Part shown: piece by piece, positions 25,242-33,271 of the stretch
Layout: the number at the start of each line of letters is the position of its first letter
Position numbering within the stretch: position 1 is the stretch's first letter
NCBI GenBank assembly: GCA_041494245.1
Contig: JBGQAK010000011.1
Coordinates: 62,001 to 126,000 of the forward strand
Direction: 5' to 3'
From: RBG-13-68-16 sp041494245
GTDB taxonomy: Bacteria; Acidobacteriota; Thermoanaerobaculia; Thermoanaerobaculales; Thermoanaerobaculaceae
DNA length: 64,000 bases
Translations under genes and position numbers: made by a program
The notes under the pieces: model-generated
Database searches by the model: none
What the model was told of the DNA's origin: nothing
Seen by the model: the letters and a program-made list of their open reading frames with translations, nothing else

Positions 25242-25855
25242 TGGTGCGGCTTCCCTTCAACGGCGAGGTCGATCTTCCGGCCGCCGTGGGGGCGGTCCGG
25301 GAGGCCGTAGCCGGCCACGGCGTGGTGGCCGTGCCCACCGAGACGTTCTACGGGCTCTCGGTGGTGCCCTCTGACGTGGTCGCGGTGGCCCGTATCTTCG
25401 CCCTCAAGGGCCGATCCGCCGAGAAAGCCCTTCCGGTAGCGGGGGCCTCCCTTGCGCAGCTCTCAGCGTTCGTGAGGGTGCCGGAGCGCTGGCGGGAGCG
25501 CCTCGAGGCCGTCTGGCCCGGCCCGGTGACCGTCGTGTTGCCGACTGTGGCGCCGCTCCCCGCCGGATTCGCCACCCTGGCGGTGCGGGTCCCGGACCAC
25601 CCCCTCCTGCGCGCTCTGCTGGAGGCGGTCGGGCCCCTCACGGTCACCTCCGCCAACCGAAGCGGGGGGGCGCCGCTGGCCCGTGCCGGAGAGGTGGCGA
25701 GCGCCCTGGGTCACGATCTGGCGCTGCTCCTGGACGGCGGCGACACCCCGGGAGGCGTTCCTTCCACGCTCGTGGACCTTACGGGAGAGCACCCGCGGCT
25801 GCTCCGGCAAGGGGCCTGGACGCCGCCTTCGGGGTGGGGCGTGAAGGGGGGGTGA
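25241..25855 (+). CDS. tsaC: Threonylcarbamoyl-AMP synthase (TsaC/Sua5 type)
   Basis: 204 residues from ATG 25241, one base overlapping the recN stop. The YrdC/Sua5 fold shows VVAVPTETFYGL, the KGRSAEKALPV segment, WPGPVTVVLP, VRVPDHPLLRALL and VTSANRSGGAP. It makes threonylcarbamoyl-AMP from threonine, bicarbonate and ATP for the t6A37 modification of ANN-decoding tRNAs. It is the short form without the Sua5 C-terminal domain. A longer upstream frame in recN is not used. Confidence 0.93.
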   Translation: MVRLPFNGEVDLPAAVGAVREAVAGHGVVAVPTETFYGLSVVPSDVVAVARIFALKGRSAEKALPVAGASLAQLSAFVRVPERWRERLEAVWPGPVTVVLPTVAPLPAGFATLAVRVPDHPLLRALLEAVGPLTVTSANRSGGAPLARAGEVASALGHDLALLLDGGDTPGGVPSTLVDLTGEHPRLLRQGAWTPPSGWGVKGG

Positions 25856-25857
25856 AG

Positions 25858-25878
25858 TTTCCGCAGCTTTTGCGGAAA
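25858..25878. promoter_or_regulatory. Inverted repeat TTTCCGCA...TGCGGAAA
   Basis: An 8-bp perfect inverted repeat with a 5-bp centre begins 3 bp after the tsaC stop, and a third TGCGGAAAA half-site lies at 25883-25891. It could be a regulator site or a weak hairpin. The 279-bp gap 25856-26134 is more AT-rich than its surroundings. Confidence 0.35.
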
Positions 25879-26018
25879 ACTCTGCGGAAAAGGGGGTGCA
25901 GGCGCCGCGAAGCCCCCCTGTTTCAAGGGGTTATGCATCCTGCACTGCCACGAGTGCGGTGGTATAAGCAGTTGAGAAAGAACGATTTACATGCATCGTA
26001 CGGCGTTTGCACCGCTTC

Positions 26019-26040
26019 GAGGCGGCTCTTTCCCCGCCTC
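26019..26040 (+). terminator. Possible hairpin terminator upstream of carbonic anhydrase gene
   Basis: A 7-bp stem (GAGGCGG / CCGCCTC) with an 8-nt pyrimidine loop is followed only by TTCC. Without a proper U-tract it is a weak call. Confidence 0.3.
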
Positions 26041-26134
26041 TTCCACAGGCATACGTCAATTACAAGGGGCTCTGGCTCGTTGCCCCTGACGTTTGTGTGT
26101 GTTAGCGTGACCGCCCTGAGTGGAGGTAGAGGCT

Positions 26135-26695
26135 TTGAAATTCCGACCCTTTGCCGGGAAAACACCCCGCTGCGGCCGGCGGGTGTTCGTGGCCTCCACG
26201 GCCGCCGTGATCGGGGACGTCGAGCTGGGCGATGACGTGAGCGTCTGGTACGGCGCGGTGCTCCGCGGCGACATCAAGGAGATTCGTATCGGCGCCCGCA
26301 CCAACATCCAGGACAACGTGGTGATCCACGTGGACGAGCCGGACTTCCCGACCTTGGTCGCGGAGGACGTCACCGTCGGGCATGCGGCGATCCTCCATGG
26401 CTGCCGGGTGGAACGGGGGGCGCTGATCGGGATGCACGCCACCGTGCTCAACGGGGCAGTGGTCGGCGAGGAGGCGGTGGTGGCGGCGGGGGCTCTGGTG
26501 CCGCCCGGGATGGTGGTACCGGCGCGCACGCTCGTGGCGGGGGTGCCGGCCAAGGTGCGGCGCGAGGCCGAGGCGGGGGAGCTGGAGCACGTCCGGCGCG
26601 GGGTGCGCAGCTACATGGAGCTCAAGGGCCGCTACCTGGCGGCCGACGACGAGAGGGAGATCGCGGACCCAGCCGACTGGGCGAGGTTCGCGTGA
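26135..26695 (+). CDS. Gamma-class carbonic anhydrase-like protein
   Basis: About 186 residues. TTG 26135 lies 8 bp after GGAGG; a GTG at 26120 sits before that site and is less likely. The left-handed beta-helix hexapeptide pattern is clear (IGDVELGDDVSVWYGAVLRG, IRIGARTNIQDNVV). The three zinc histidines are in VIHVD, VGHAAILH (both His). A C-terminal helix follows. Family members interconvert CO2 and bicarbonate or act in acyl transfer. The stop overlaps the hisS start by 4 bp. Confidence 0.88.
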   Translation: MKFRPFAGKTPRCGRRVFVASTAAVIGDVELGDDVSVWYGAVLRGDIKEIRIGARTNIQDNVVIHVDEPDFPTLVAEDVTVGHAAILHGCRVERGALIGMHATVLNGAVVGEEAVVAAGALVPPGMVVPARTLVAGVPAKVRREAEAGELEHVRRGVRSYMELKGRYLAADDEREIADPADWARFA

Positions 26696-27966
26696 TCCAG
26701 CGGCCGCGTGGCACACGGGACCTGCTGCCGCCCGAGACCCGCCTCTGGCAGGCGGTGGAAGGGATCGCGCGGGAGGTCTTCGGAGCATTCGGCGGGGAGG
26801 AGATCCGCACGCCGGTGTTCGAGGCGACCGAGCTGTTCGTACGCTCGGTCGGCGAGACCACCGACATCGTCCACAAGGAGATGTACACGTTCCCTGACCG
26901 CAAGGGGCGCTCGCTCACCCTGCGCCCGGAGGGGACCGCGGGCGTGGCGCGGGCCTGGATCGAGAACGGCCTGGGTGACCGCAGCCACCCGCTGCGCCTG
27001 TACTACCTGGGGCCGATGTTCCGCTACGAGCGGATGCAGCACGGCAGGTACCGCCAGTTCTCCCAGATCGGTCTCGAGATCGTCGGCGCGGACACGCCGC
27101 TCGCCGACGCCGAGCTGATCGCGGCGATGCACGAGTTCTTCGTCAGGCTGGGGTTTTCCGACCTCGTGATCCACCTCAACAACCTCGGGGACCCCGAGGA
27201 CCGTCTGCGCTACCAGGAAGCGATCCGCACCGTCCTGGCGCCGCGCCGCGCGGAGCTGTGCTCGGACTGCCGGCGCCGCCTGGACGAGAACCCCCTGCGC
27301 ATCCTCGACTGCAAGGTTCCCTCCTGCCAGGCCGTGGCGGCCGACGTCCCCCCGATGGACGAGGTGGCTGGGGAGGGCTCGCGGGGGCACGTGGCCCGGG
27401 TGGAGGCGCACCTGCGGCGGCTGGGGATCCCGTACGTGCGCAACGAACGGCTGGTGCGCGGGCTGGACTACTACCTGCGCACCGTCTTCGAGGTGGTGTC
27501 GCCGGTGCTCGGCAGCAACACGGTGCTGTGCGGCGGGGGCCGGTACGATCGCCTGATCGCCGACCTGGGCGGGCCTGCGATCCCGGGGGTGGGTTTCGCG
27601 ATCGGGGAGGACCGCCTGATCGAGGTCCTGCCGGAGGCCTTCAGGGTGTCGGTCCTGAGCCGGCCGAGGCTCTATCTCGTCCCGCTCGGGGAGGCCGCCC
27701 AGGAGACGGTCCTGGAGCTGGCCCTGGGTTGGATCCGGGAGGGCGTTCCTGTGGAGATCGAGGCCACCGGGCGTTCGCTCAAGGCCGCGCTCAAGCGCGC
27801 GGACCGCGAGGGGTTCCGGGCGGTGGCGATCGTCGGGGACGATGAACTGCAAAAAGACTCAGTTTCAGTGAGGGACCTGGTGGCGGGCAGCCAGACGTCG
27901 GTGCCGGCCGCCGAGCTCCCGCACTGGTGGCATGAGCTGATCGAAGGGCCCGCAAAGGGCCGCTAG
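26692..27966 (+). CDS. hisS: Histidyl-tRNA synthetase
   Basis: 424 residues, GTG start with 4-bp overlap. It is a class II synthetase with RGTRDLLPPE, motif 2 TLRPEGTAGVARAW, MFRYERMQHGRYRQF, histidine motifs GLDYYLRTVFEV and CGGGRYDRL, and motif 3 GVGFAIGEDRL. A C-terminal anticodon-binding domain runs from about residue 325. A CxxC...CxxxxC-like insert is visible in the catalytic domain (LCSDC ... LDCKVPSC). It is essential for translation. Confidence 0.96.
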   Translation: MIQRPRGTRDLLPPETRLWQAVEGIAREVFGAFGGEEIRTPVFEATELFVRSVGETTDIVHKEMYTFPDRKGRSLTLRPEGTAGVARAWIENGLGDRSHPLRLYYLGPMFRYERMQHGRYRQFSQIGLEIVGADTPLADAELIAAMHEFFVRLGFSDLVIHLNNLGDPEDRLRYQEAIRTVLAPRRAELCSDCRRRLDENPLRILDCKVPSCQAVAADVPPMDEVAGEGSRGHVARVEAHLRRLGIPYVRNERLVRGLDYYLRTVFEVVSPVLGSNTVLCGGGRYDRLIADLGGPAIPGVGFAIGEDRLIEVLPEAFRVSVLSRPRLYLVPLGEAAQETVLELALGWIREGVPVEIEATGRSLKAALKRADREGFRAVAIVGDDELQKDSVSVRDLVAGSQTSVPAAELPHWWHELIEGPAKGR

Positions 27967-28001
27967 CAGCGACAGGCGCGTTCCGCGCCGGAGGGGGACA
28001 C

Positions 28002-29444
28002 GTGAGACACGTGACGCTGGCGCTGTGCGTGGCGGCGACGGTGCACGCGGCGAGCGCCGGGGCTGCCAAGCCGTTTCCGGTGGAGAAGGCCGCGGCGACG
28101 GTGAGCGCGACCTCGGCGTTCGCGACCGTTGAGCGCCTCGCCTCGCCCGAGTTCGACGGCCGCCTGACGGGAACGTCGGGGTACGCGGCGGCCGCGAGGT
28201 GGATGGCCGGTGAGTTAAAGGCCGCGGGGTTGAAGGCGCTACCCGAGCACCCGGACTTCATGCAGCGCTTCCCGGTGACCGTGACGAGCGTCGAGAGCGC
28301 CACCATGGAGATCCTGCCTGCCGACGAGAAGGGCCAGACGCAGCGCCTGGAGTACTTCAAGCAGTTCCTGCCGCTCCTCTACTCGGGGACGGGGGACGTG
28401 ACGGCCGGGGTGGTGTTCGTGGGGTACGGCATCACCGCCCCCGCGATGGGGCGGGACGACTACGCCGGGATCGACGTGAAGGGTGCGATCGTGATGGCCG
28501 TGCGCGGGGCGCCCAAGGACGGGCGTGACTGGAAGGAGTTCAACTCCCACCGTGCGCGCACCGCCAACGCCAGGGCGCACGGTGCTGTCGGCTACATCTT
28601 CGCGGAGTCTGCGGCGGCCAACCCCAACGGCACCCCAATCCCCGACCTGCCGATGGCCGACGTCACCGAGGAGATCGGCAACGCGTTGCTGGCCTCCTCG
28701 AAGCTTACCCTCGAGGAGCTGCAGCGGGTGCTCGAGAAGGGCGGCGTGGCCAGCTTCGCCACCGGCCGCACGGTGCACTTGGCGGTCAAGGCAAGGCCCG
28801 CGAACGCGAGCGAGGGCGCCAACGTGGTCGCGGTACTGCCCGGCAGCGACCGCAGGGTGGCTGGCGAGTACCTGGTGGTGGGCGCGCACCTCGACCACTG
28901 CGGGAGCTGGCCCGCCCTGCTGCCGGGGGCGGACGACAACGCGTCCGGCTCCGCAACCGTGCTGGAGATCGCACGGGCGGCGGCGTGGCTGCAGCCCCGC
29001 CCACGGCGGTCGCTCGTGATCGTGCTCTTCGCCGGCGAGGAGGAGGGGCTGCTGGGCTCGAAGTTCTTCGTCGAGCACCTGCCGGCGAGTCTGAAGCGCT
29101 GCGTGGGCGTGTTCAATCTGGACATGGAGGGTGTGGGGCGCGGCGCCTTTGTCGCCGCGGGCCAGAACTTCCCCGACCTCTTCAAGCTCCTCGAGCAGGC
29201 CCGTGACGCGCTCGAGCCCGGCATCACTCTGAGGGCGGGGCTCTCCGAGGGGGAGGCGCGGGCGGACCACGGGCCGTTTCAGGCGGCGGGGATCCCGGCC
29301 GTGAGCCTGTTCGGGACCGGCGCGTCCCCGCACCACGGCTACCACACCGACGAGGACACCATCTGGTGGATCGCCCCCAAGAACATGGAGGCGATCGGGC
29401 GTATCGTGCTCGACGCCGCGGTGCGCGCGGCCAACGCCCGGTAA
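28002..29444 (+). CDS. Secreted M28 metallopeptidase with PA domain
   Basis: 480 residues, GTG start after GGAGGGGG. It has a signal peptide (about 1-23), a PA-like insert (about 110-220) and an M28 catalytic domain. The zinc ligands are visible in VGAHLDHCG, GADDNASGSATVLEIARA, FAGEEEGLLGS (EE), FNLDMEGVG and the late histidine in SPHHGYHTDED. It is an exported aminopeptidase. A peptide transporter 25 bp downstream suggests extracytoplasmic peptide breakdown followed by uptake. Confidence 0.9.
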   Translation: MRHVTLALCVAATVHAASAGAAKPFPVEKAAATVSATSAFATVERLASPEFDGRLTGTSGYAAAARWMAGELKAAGLKALPEHPDFMQRFPVTVTSVESATMEILPADEKGQTQRLEYFKQFLPLLYSGTGDVTAGVVFVGYGITAPAMGRDDYAGIDVKGAIVMAVRGAPKDGRDWKEFNSHRARTANARAHGAVGYIFAESAAANPNGTPIPDLPMADVTEEIGNALLASSKLTLEELQRVLEKGGVASFATGRTVHLAVKARPANASEGANVVAVLPGSDRRVAGEYLVVGAHLDHCGSWPALLPGADDNASGSATVLEIARAAAWLQPRPRRSLVIVLFAGEEEGLLGSKFFVEHLPASLKRCVGVFNLDMEGVGRGAFVAAGQNFPDLFKLLEQARDALEPGITLRAGLSEGEARADHGPFQAAGIPAVSLFGTGASPHHGYHTDEDTIWWIAPKNMEAIGRIVLDAAVRAANAR

Positions 29445-29469
29445 GTACGCGGGGCGAGAGGGAAACCCG

Positions 29470-30780
29470 ATGAAGGCGCGCGTGTTCCGGCAGCTCCCCG
29501 GCACCCTGTACTCGGCCCTCGTGATGGAGCTGTTCGAGCGGCTGGCCTACTACGGAATGGTGCTGGTGCTGGGGATCTACCTGGTCCAGCACATCGGCAT
29601 CCGCCCCGACGTCTACGGCGTCGTGTACGGGGTTTCGACCGCTGCCCTCTACCTCCTGCCGCTCATCGCCGGGGCGCTTGCCGACCGCTTTGGCTATAGG
29701 CCGGCGCTGGTCGTGGCCTTCGCCACGCTGACGGGAGGGTACGCGCTGCTCGGCAGCTCGAAGAGCTTCCCGGTAATCTGCGTGGCGCTCGCGCTCATCG
29801 CGGTCGGCGGCTCGATCGTCAAGCCGACGGTTTCCGGTACCGTCACACGCACGACCGAGGAGGGCAGCACGCGCCCGGTGGGGTTCGGCTTGTACTACAT
29901 GATGGTCAACGCCGGCGGGCTGATCGGCCCGGTGATCGCTGCGCAGGTGCGAAACCGAACCGAGTTCCGTTACGTGTTCTGGGTTTCGGCGGCCGCGTGC
30001 GCCCTCATGTTCGTGCAGGCGCTCGTCGCCTTCCGGGAGCCGGTGGCGGCGGAGGAGCGACGCGCGGGGAAGAGGATCGGACGCGTCCTTGCGGACACCT
30101 TTCTTGTGCTCGGCAACTGGCGCTTCGTGCTCCTGCTGGTCATCTTCTCCGGCTTCTGGGGCATGATCGAGGTCCTCTACGCCTTCATGCCGCTATACCT
30201 GCAGAGCTTCACCGACCTGCTTGCGGTGGAGGCGGCGATCGACCGCGTCGTTCCGCTGACGCGCTGGGCAGGGCACTGGCTCAACCCGGAGGTCTTCGTC
30301 TCGCTCGACGCGTTGCTCATCGTGCTCCTGCAGGCGCCGATCTCCGCGGCGAGCCGGAGGTTGAGCACGCTCACGGCGATGCTGGTTGGAACGGCCGTGA
30401 GCACGCTCGCGTGGGTGGCGCCCGCGCTCTCTCCCGCCGCCGGCGTCGTGGCGCTCGGGATCTTCGTCTGGTCGATCGGCGAGATGATCTGCTCGGCGCG
30501 CTTCTTCGAGTACTGCGGCACGGTCGCACCGCCGGACCAGGTCGCGGTCTACCTCGGGTACTCGTTCTTCTCGATCTTCCTGGCAAACTTGTACGCGCCT
30601 CCGTGGGCCGGTTTGCTCTACCAACGCTTCGTGACCGACCGGGTCACCGCGCACGCGGCGCCGCAGTTCGTCCCGTTCTTCGGCGGCGTGATGCTGATGG
30701 GTGCTCTGTCGGCGGTGGGCCTGGTCCTCTACGCCATCTTTGTGGCGTCGGGCCGCAGCCGGGCCGAGCGCGAGGCCTGA
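29470..30780 (+). CDS. POT/PTR-family peptide-type transporter
   Basis: 436 residues and about twelve membrane helices. The ELFERLAYYGM segment fits the ExxER proton-coupling motif of POT transporters, and the loop LADRFGYRPALV matches the MFS A-motif. POT proteins import di- and tripeptides with protons. It follows the M28 peptidase closely, which supports a peptide substrate. The central cytoplasmic loop (about 195-215) is short. Confidence 0.85.
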   Translation: MKARVFRQLPGTLYSALVMELFERLAYYGMVLVLGIYLVQHIGIRPDVYGVVYGVSTAALYLLPLIAGALADRFGYRPALVVAFATLTGGYALLGSSKSFPVICVALALIAVGGSIVKPTVSGTVTRTTEEGSTRPVGFGLYYMMVNAGGLIGPVIAAQVRNRTEFRYVFWVSAAACALMFVQALVAFREPVAAEERRAGKRIGRVLADTFLVLGNWRFVLLLVIFSGFWGMIEVLYAFMPLYLQSFTDLLAVEAAIDRVVPLTRWAGHWLNPEVFVSLDALLIVLLQAPISAASRRLSTLTAMLVGTAVSTLAWVAPALSPAAGVVALGIFVWSIGEMICSARFFEYCGTVAPPDQVAVYLGYSFFSIFLANLYAPPWAGLLYQRFVTDRVTAHAAPQFVPFFGGVMLMGALSAVGLVLYAIFVASGRSRAEREA

Positions 30781-30784
30781 ACGC

Positions 30785-31540
30785 TCACGCCGGAACGGGG
30801 GGAACCGGAGCGGGGGCGGCCGGCGCTGGGAGCGCTCCCTGGCGGTAGGCCTCGGCGAAGGCGTGCACCGCAACGCAGTGGGCGGCGAAGCGCGTGGCGA
30901 AAATCCCCACGCAGCAGACCAACAGGCCGAACTGGGCCACGATCTCGGCCCCGATGGCGATCAGGAACGCGAGCGCGTACGGCCCGAAGGCCCGCCCGAT
31001 GCCCTCCGTGACGCGATCGAAGCCGAACGCGGCCCCCAGGTGGTCCTCCGCGATGGTCGCGAGCAACCCGGCGGGGAGGTAGAAGAGCGTGACCAGGGCC
31101 GCGGGCGTGCCGACGAGCACGATGGGGAGCCAGGCCATCGCGGGGGAGGTGAGGGCGATGACCAGGAGCGTCAGCCCGGCCGTGACCGCGACCGCAGGCA
31201 GCCAGAGTGCCAGCGCCACCAGCCAGAGGCCGAGCCCCTCGACGATGTCTTCGCCCATGTGGTCCCAGGCGGGGAGGCCGCTTGCGCCGTCCAGGATCCC
31301 CCGGGCGGTGCGGCGCAGGTAGCCGAGCACGAGGAAGCGGCACGCCAGACCGACGACGATGGCGATCGGCAGCACGGCCAGCTGATGGAAGGTGGGGCGG
31401 TGACGGGCGTGGAGGAGGCTCAGGATGGTTGGGAGGACAAGCAGCACCGGGAGGACCTCCAGGGATGCCCCAACGAGGATCCGCCCCAGCCACGCAGGGT
31501 GGCGAAACGGGTAGGCGAAACTGGCTCCCAGCTCGCTCAC
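30785..31540 (-). CDS. DUF4013-like membrane protein
   Basis: 251 residues, GTG start, convergent with the POT gene and ending 5 bp from it. About six membrane helices lie in three pairs. The opening (FAYPFRHPAWLGRILVGA) and the FYLPAGLLATIAEDHLGAAF segment resemble DUF4013 membrane proteins. It has a proline/alanine-rich C-terminal tail. Its function is unknown. Confidence 0.7.
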   Translation of the reverse strand: MSELGASFAYPFRHPAWLGRILVGASLEVLPVLLVLPTILSLLHARHRPTFHQLAVLPIAIVVGLACRFLVLGYLRRTARGILDGASGLPAWDHMGEDIVEGLGLWLVALALWLPAVAVTAGLTLLVIALTSPAMAWLPIVLVGTPAALVTLFYLPAGLLATIAEDHLGAAFGFDRVTEGIGRAFGPYALAFLIAIGAEIVAQFGLLVCCVGIFATRFAAHCVAVHAFAEAYRQGALPAPAAPAPVPPVPA

Positions 31541-31623
31541 GCTCCAGAGTACGCACCTGGTGGGCCAGGGTTTCCTGCTAGCATCACCCTTTGACGTCCA
31601 GGACGGGTCGGAGGCGCGCGCAG

Positions 31624-32082
31624 GTGCCCGTGAGGAAGATCGTCTCGGGGGGCCAGACCGGGGTCGACCGGGCCGCTTTTGATGCCGCCGGTGAGCTCGG
31701 CATCCCCTGCGGTGGGTGGTGCCCGCGGGGCCGCCGGGCGGAGGACGGCGTCGTCCCGGCGGGGTATCGGATGCGCGAGGCGGCCTCCGCGGCGTACCCC
31801 GAGCGCACGGCCCTTAACGTGCGGGACTCCGAGGGAACCCTGGTCCTCACTCGGGGCACCCCGCGCGGTGGCACGGCGCTCACGGTGTCGCTGGCCCGCC
31901 GCGCGGCCCGTCCCGTCCTTGTCGTGGACCTCGATGCCGGCGCGGATGTCGTGCGGGTGAGGGCGTGGCTTGTTGAGAACGACATTCATGTGCTGAATGT
32001 CGCCGGGCCCCGGGAGAGCGAGGCCCCGGGTATCCACGACCAGGCTGCGGCGCTCCTGCGAGAGCTGCTGGCCAATACGTGA
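31624..32082 (+). CDS. YpsA/SLOG-type putative molybdenum carrier-like protein
   Basis: About 152 residues. GTG 31624 follows CGGAGG by about 10 bp; TTG 31591 would extend it. It has the nucleotide-binding Rossmann-like opening VSGGQTGVDRAAFDAA, the GGWCPRGRRAEDG loop and VLTRGTPRGGTALT, as in the putative molybdenum carrier/cpYpsA branch of the SLOG superfamily. These proteins probably bind a nucleotide-derived ligand; the carrier name is historical. It is convergent with the microcompartment operon. Confidence 0.8.
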   Translation: MPVRKIVSGGQTGVDRAAFDAAGELGIPCGGWCPRGRRAEDGVVPAGYRMREAASAAYPERTALNVRDSEGTLVLTRGTPRGGTALTVSLARRAARPVLVVDLDAGADVVRVRAWLVENDIHVLNVAGPRESEAPGIHDQAAALLRELLANT

Positions 32083-32091
32083 GCGCGGGGG

Positions 32092-32367
32092 TTATCGGGC
32101 CTCGAGGCGGATCTCGTCGATGATGCCTACGACCACCGAGCGCACCGGGGCGTCGGAGGAGGCGAACACCTGGCGGGCGCCGTTGCCCTCATCGAGCACC
32201 AGCACCGGCTCGCCCACGCCGGCGCCCACCACGTCCACGGCGATCACGTAGTCCCCTGTGGGCTTCCCGGCAGGATCGGTCTTCTCGACCACGAGGAGTT
32301 TCTTGGAGTCGTAGAACGGGTGGTTGATGGTGGAGTGGATCTCGCCGATGACCCTGCCGATGATCAT
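32092..32367 (-). CDS. BMC-P (EutN/CcmL) shell vertex protein, copy 3
   Basis: 91 residues from the ATG at 32367, overlapping the previous gene by 4 bp. The pentamer-forming OB-like fold is clear: MIIGRVIGEIHSTINHPFYDSKKLLVVE, YVIAVDVVGAGVGEPVLV and VVGIIDEI. BMC-P pentamers cap the vertices of microcompartment shells. It is the last gene of the operon. Confidence 0.9.
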   Translation of the reverse strand: MIIGRVIGEIHSTINHPFYDSKKLLVVEKTDPAGKPTGDYVIAVDVVGAGVGEPVLVLDEGNGARQVFASSDAPVRSVVVGIIDEIRLEAR

Positions 32368-32651
32368 GACCGCCGCCCGGCATCCCCGAGGTGGAGGTCG
32401 TCCACGATGCCGACGATCGTGTGGTCCACCGGGACGAACCAGGGATCGAGCGCGAGCGCCGCCTCGCGCCCGCCCTCGTAGTAAACGAGCTCGCCGGCGC
32501 CAGCCATGCGGGTGGAGTCGGCGGCCACCAGCGGCCGCCCCTTCGGCGCGCCGGCCTTGTCGAGGGGCTGCAGGAGCAACATCGGGATTGACTCCAGGCC
32601 CTCGACCACGACGCACGGGACCACGACCCCGATGATCCTGCCCAGCAGCAT
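32364..32651 (-). CDS. BMC-P (EutN/CcmL-like) shell vertex protein, copy 2
   Basis: 95 residues. It opens MLLGRIIGVVVPCVVVEGLE and continues to RPLVAADSTRMAGAGELVYYEG and HTIVGIVDDLHL. It is more divergent than the other two copies but keeps the vertex-protein pattern. The start overlaps the BMC-T stop by one base (TGATG), so translation is coupled. Confidence 0.88.
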   Translation of the reverse strand: MLLGRIIGVVVPCVVVEGLESIPMLLLQPLDKAGAPKGRPLVAADSTRMAGAGELVYYEGGREAALALDPWFVPVDHTIVGIVDDLHLGDAGRRS

Positions 32652-33271
32652 CAGCTCTCCTGCTCCTCGCCCTCCAGCTCGAGAAGGGAGGCCGAGCCGA
32701 AGTACGTCGAGGCGTCCACCTCCCGGGTGAGGGCGTCGTGAGGGGAGGAGATGATCTTGAACCCCACCTCCACGCCCGTCTGCTGAAGGAACCCCACCAC
32801 GATGTCCACCGCCGCCTCGATGTCGTGCAGCTCGCCCTGGTAGATCGAGAGCCCCTTCCCCGAGAGCCCGGTGTCCGCCAGGCGGATCTCGATCAGGGCC
32901 ACGGGCGTGCCCTTGAGCGCCAGCTCCGCCGCTCGCACGTTCGATGAAACCGTGGCGGTCTCGATGATGGCGAGCGAGCCTGGTCCGATGGGATGGCGGC
33001 GGCCGAGGATGGCGTCGTAGACCTGGGGGTGGACGTCCGCCAGCAGCACGTGATCGAGCACGTTGGCGCCCCCGCAGAAGAGCCCCTCGTTGATGGCCTC
33101 CTCGACGGAGGCGGTCGTGCCGCCGACCAGCGTCAGGTACCTTCCGCGGCTGATCGTGCCGCACTTCAGGAAGGCGATCGGCGACTTTTTGAGCATCGCG
33201 TCGGTGGCGACCATCCCGACCGCGATGTCCTTGAACTCCAGCACGGCGATGGCAGGGTGCTTTTTCATCAT
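32651..33271 (-). CDS. BMC-T tandem-domain trimeric shell protein (single-layer type)
   Basis: 206 residues with two BMC folds: about 7-90 (IAVLEFKDIAVGMVATDAML) and 100-190 (LAIIETATVSSNVRAAELAL). The pore loop GTISRGRY has serine where PduT has its iron-sulphur cysteine, so no cluster is expected there. Trimers of such proteins tile shell facets and can form pores. It overlaps the aldehyde dehydrogenase stop by 4 bp. Confidence 0.9.
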   Translation of the reverse strand: MMKKHPAIAVLEFKDIAVGMVATDAMLKKSPIAFLKCGTISRGRYLTLVGGTTASVEEAINEGLFCGGANVLDHVLLADVHPQVYDAILGRRHPIGPGSLAIIETATVSSNVRAAELALKGTPVALIEIRLADTGLSGKGLSIYQGELHDIEAAVDIVVGFLQQTGVEVGFKIISSPHDALTREVDASTYFGSASLLELEGEEQES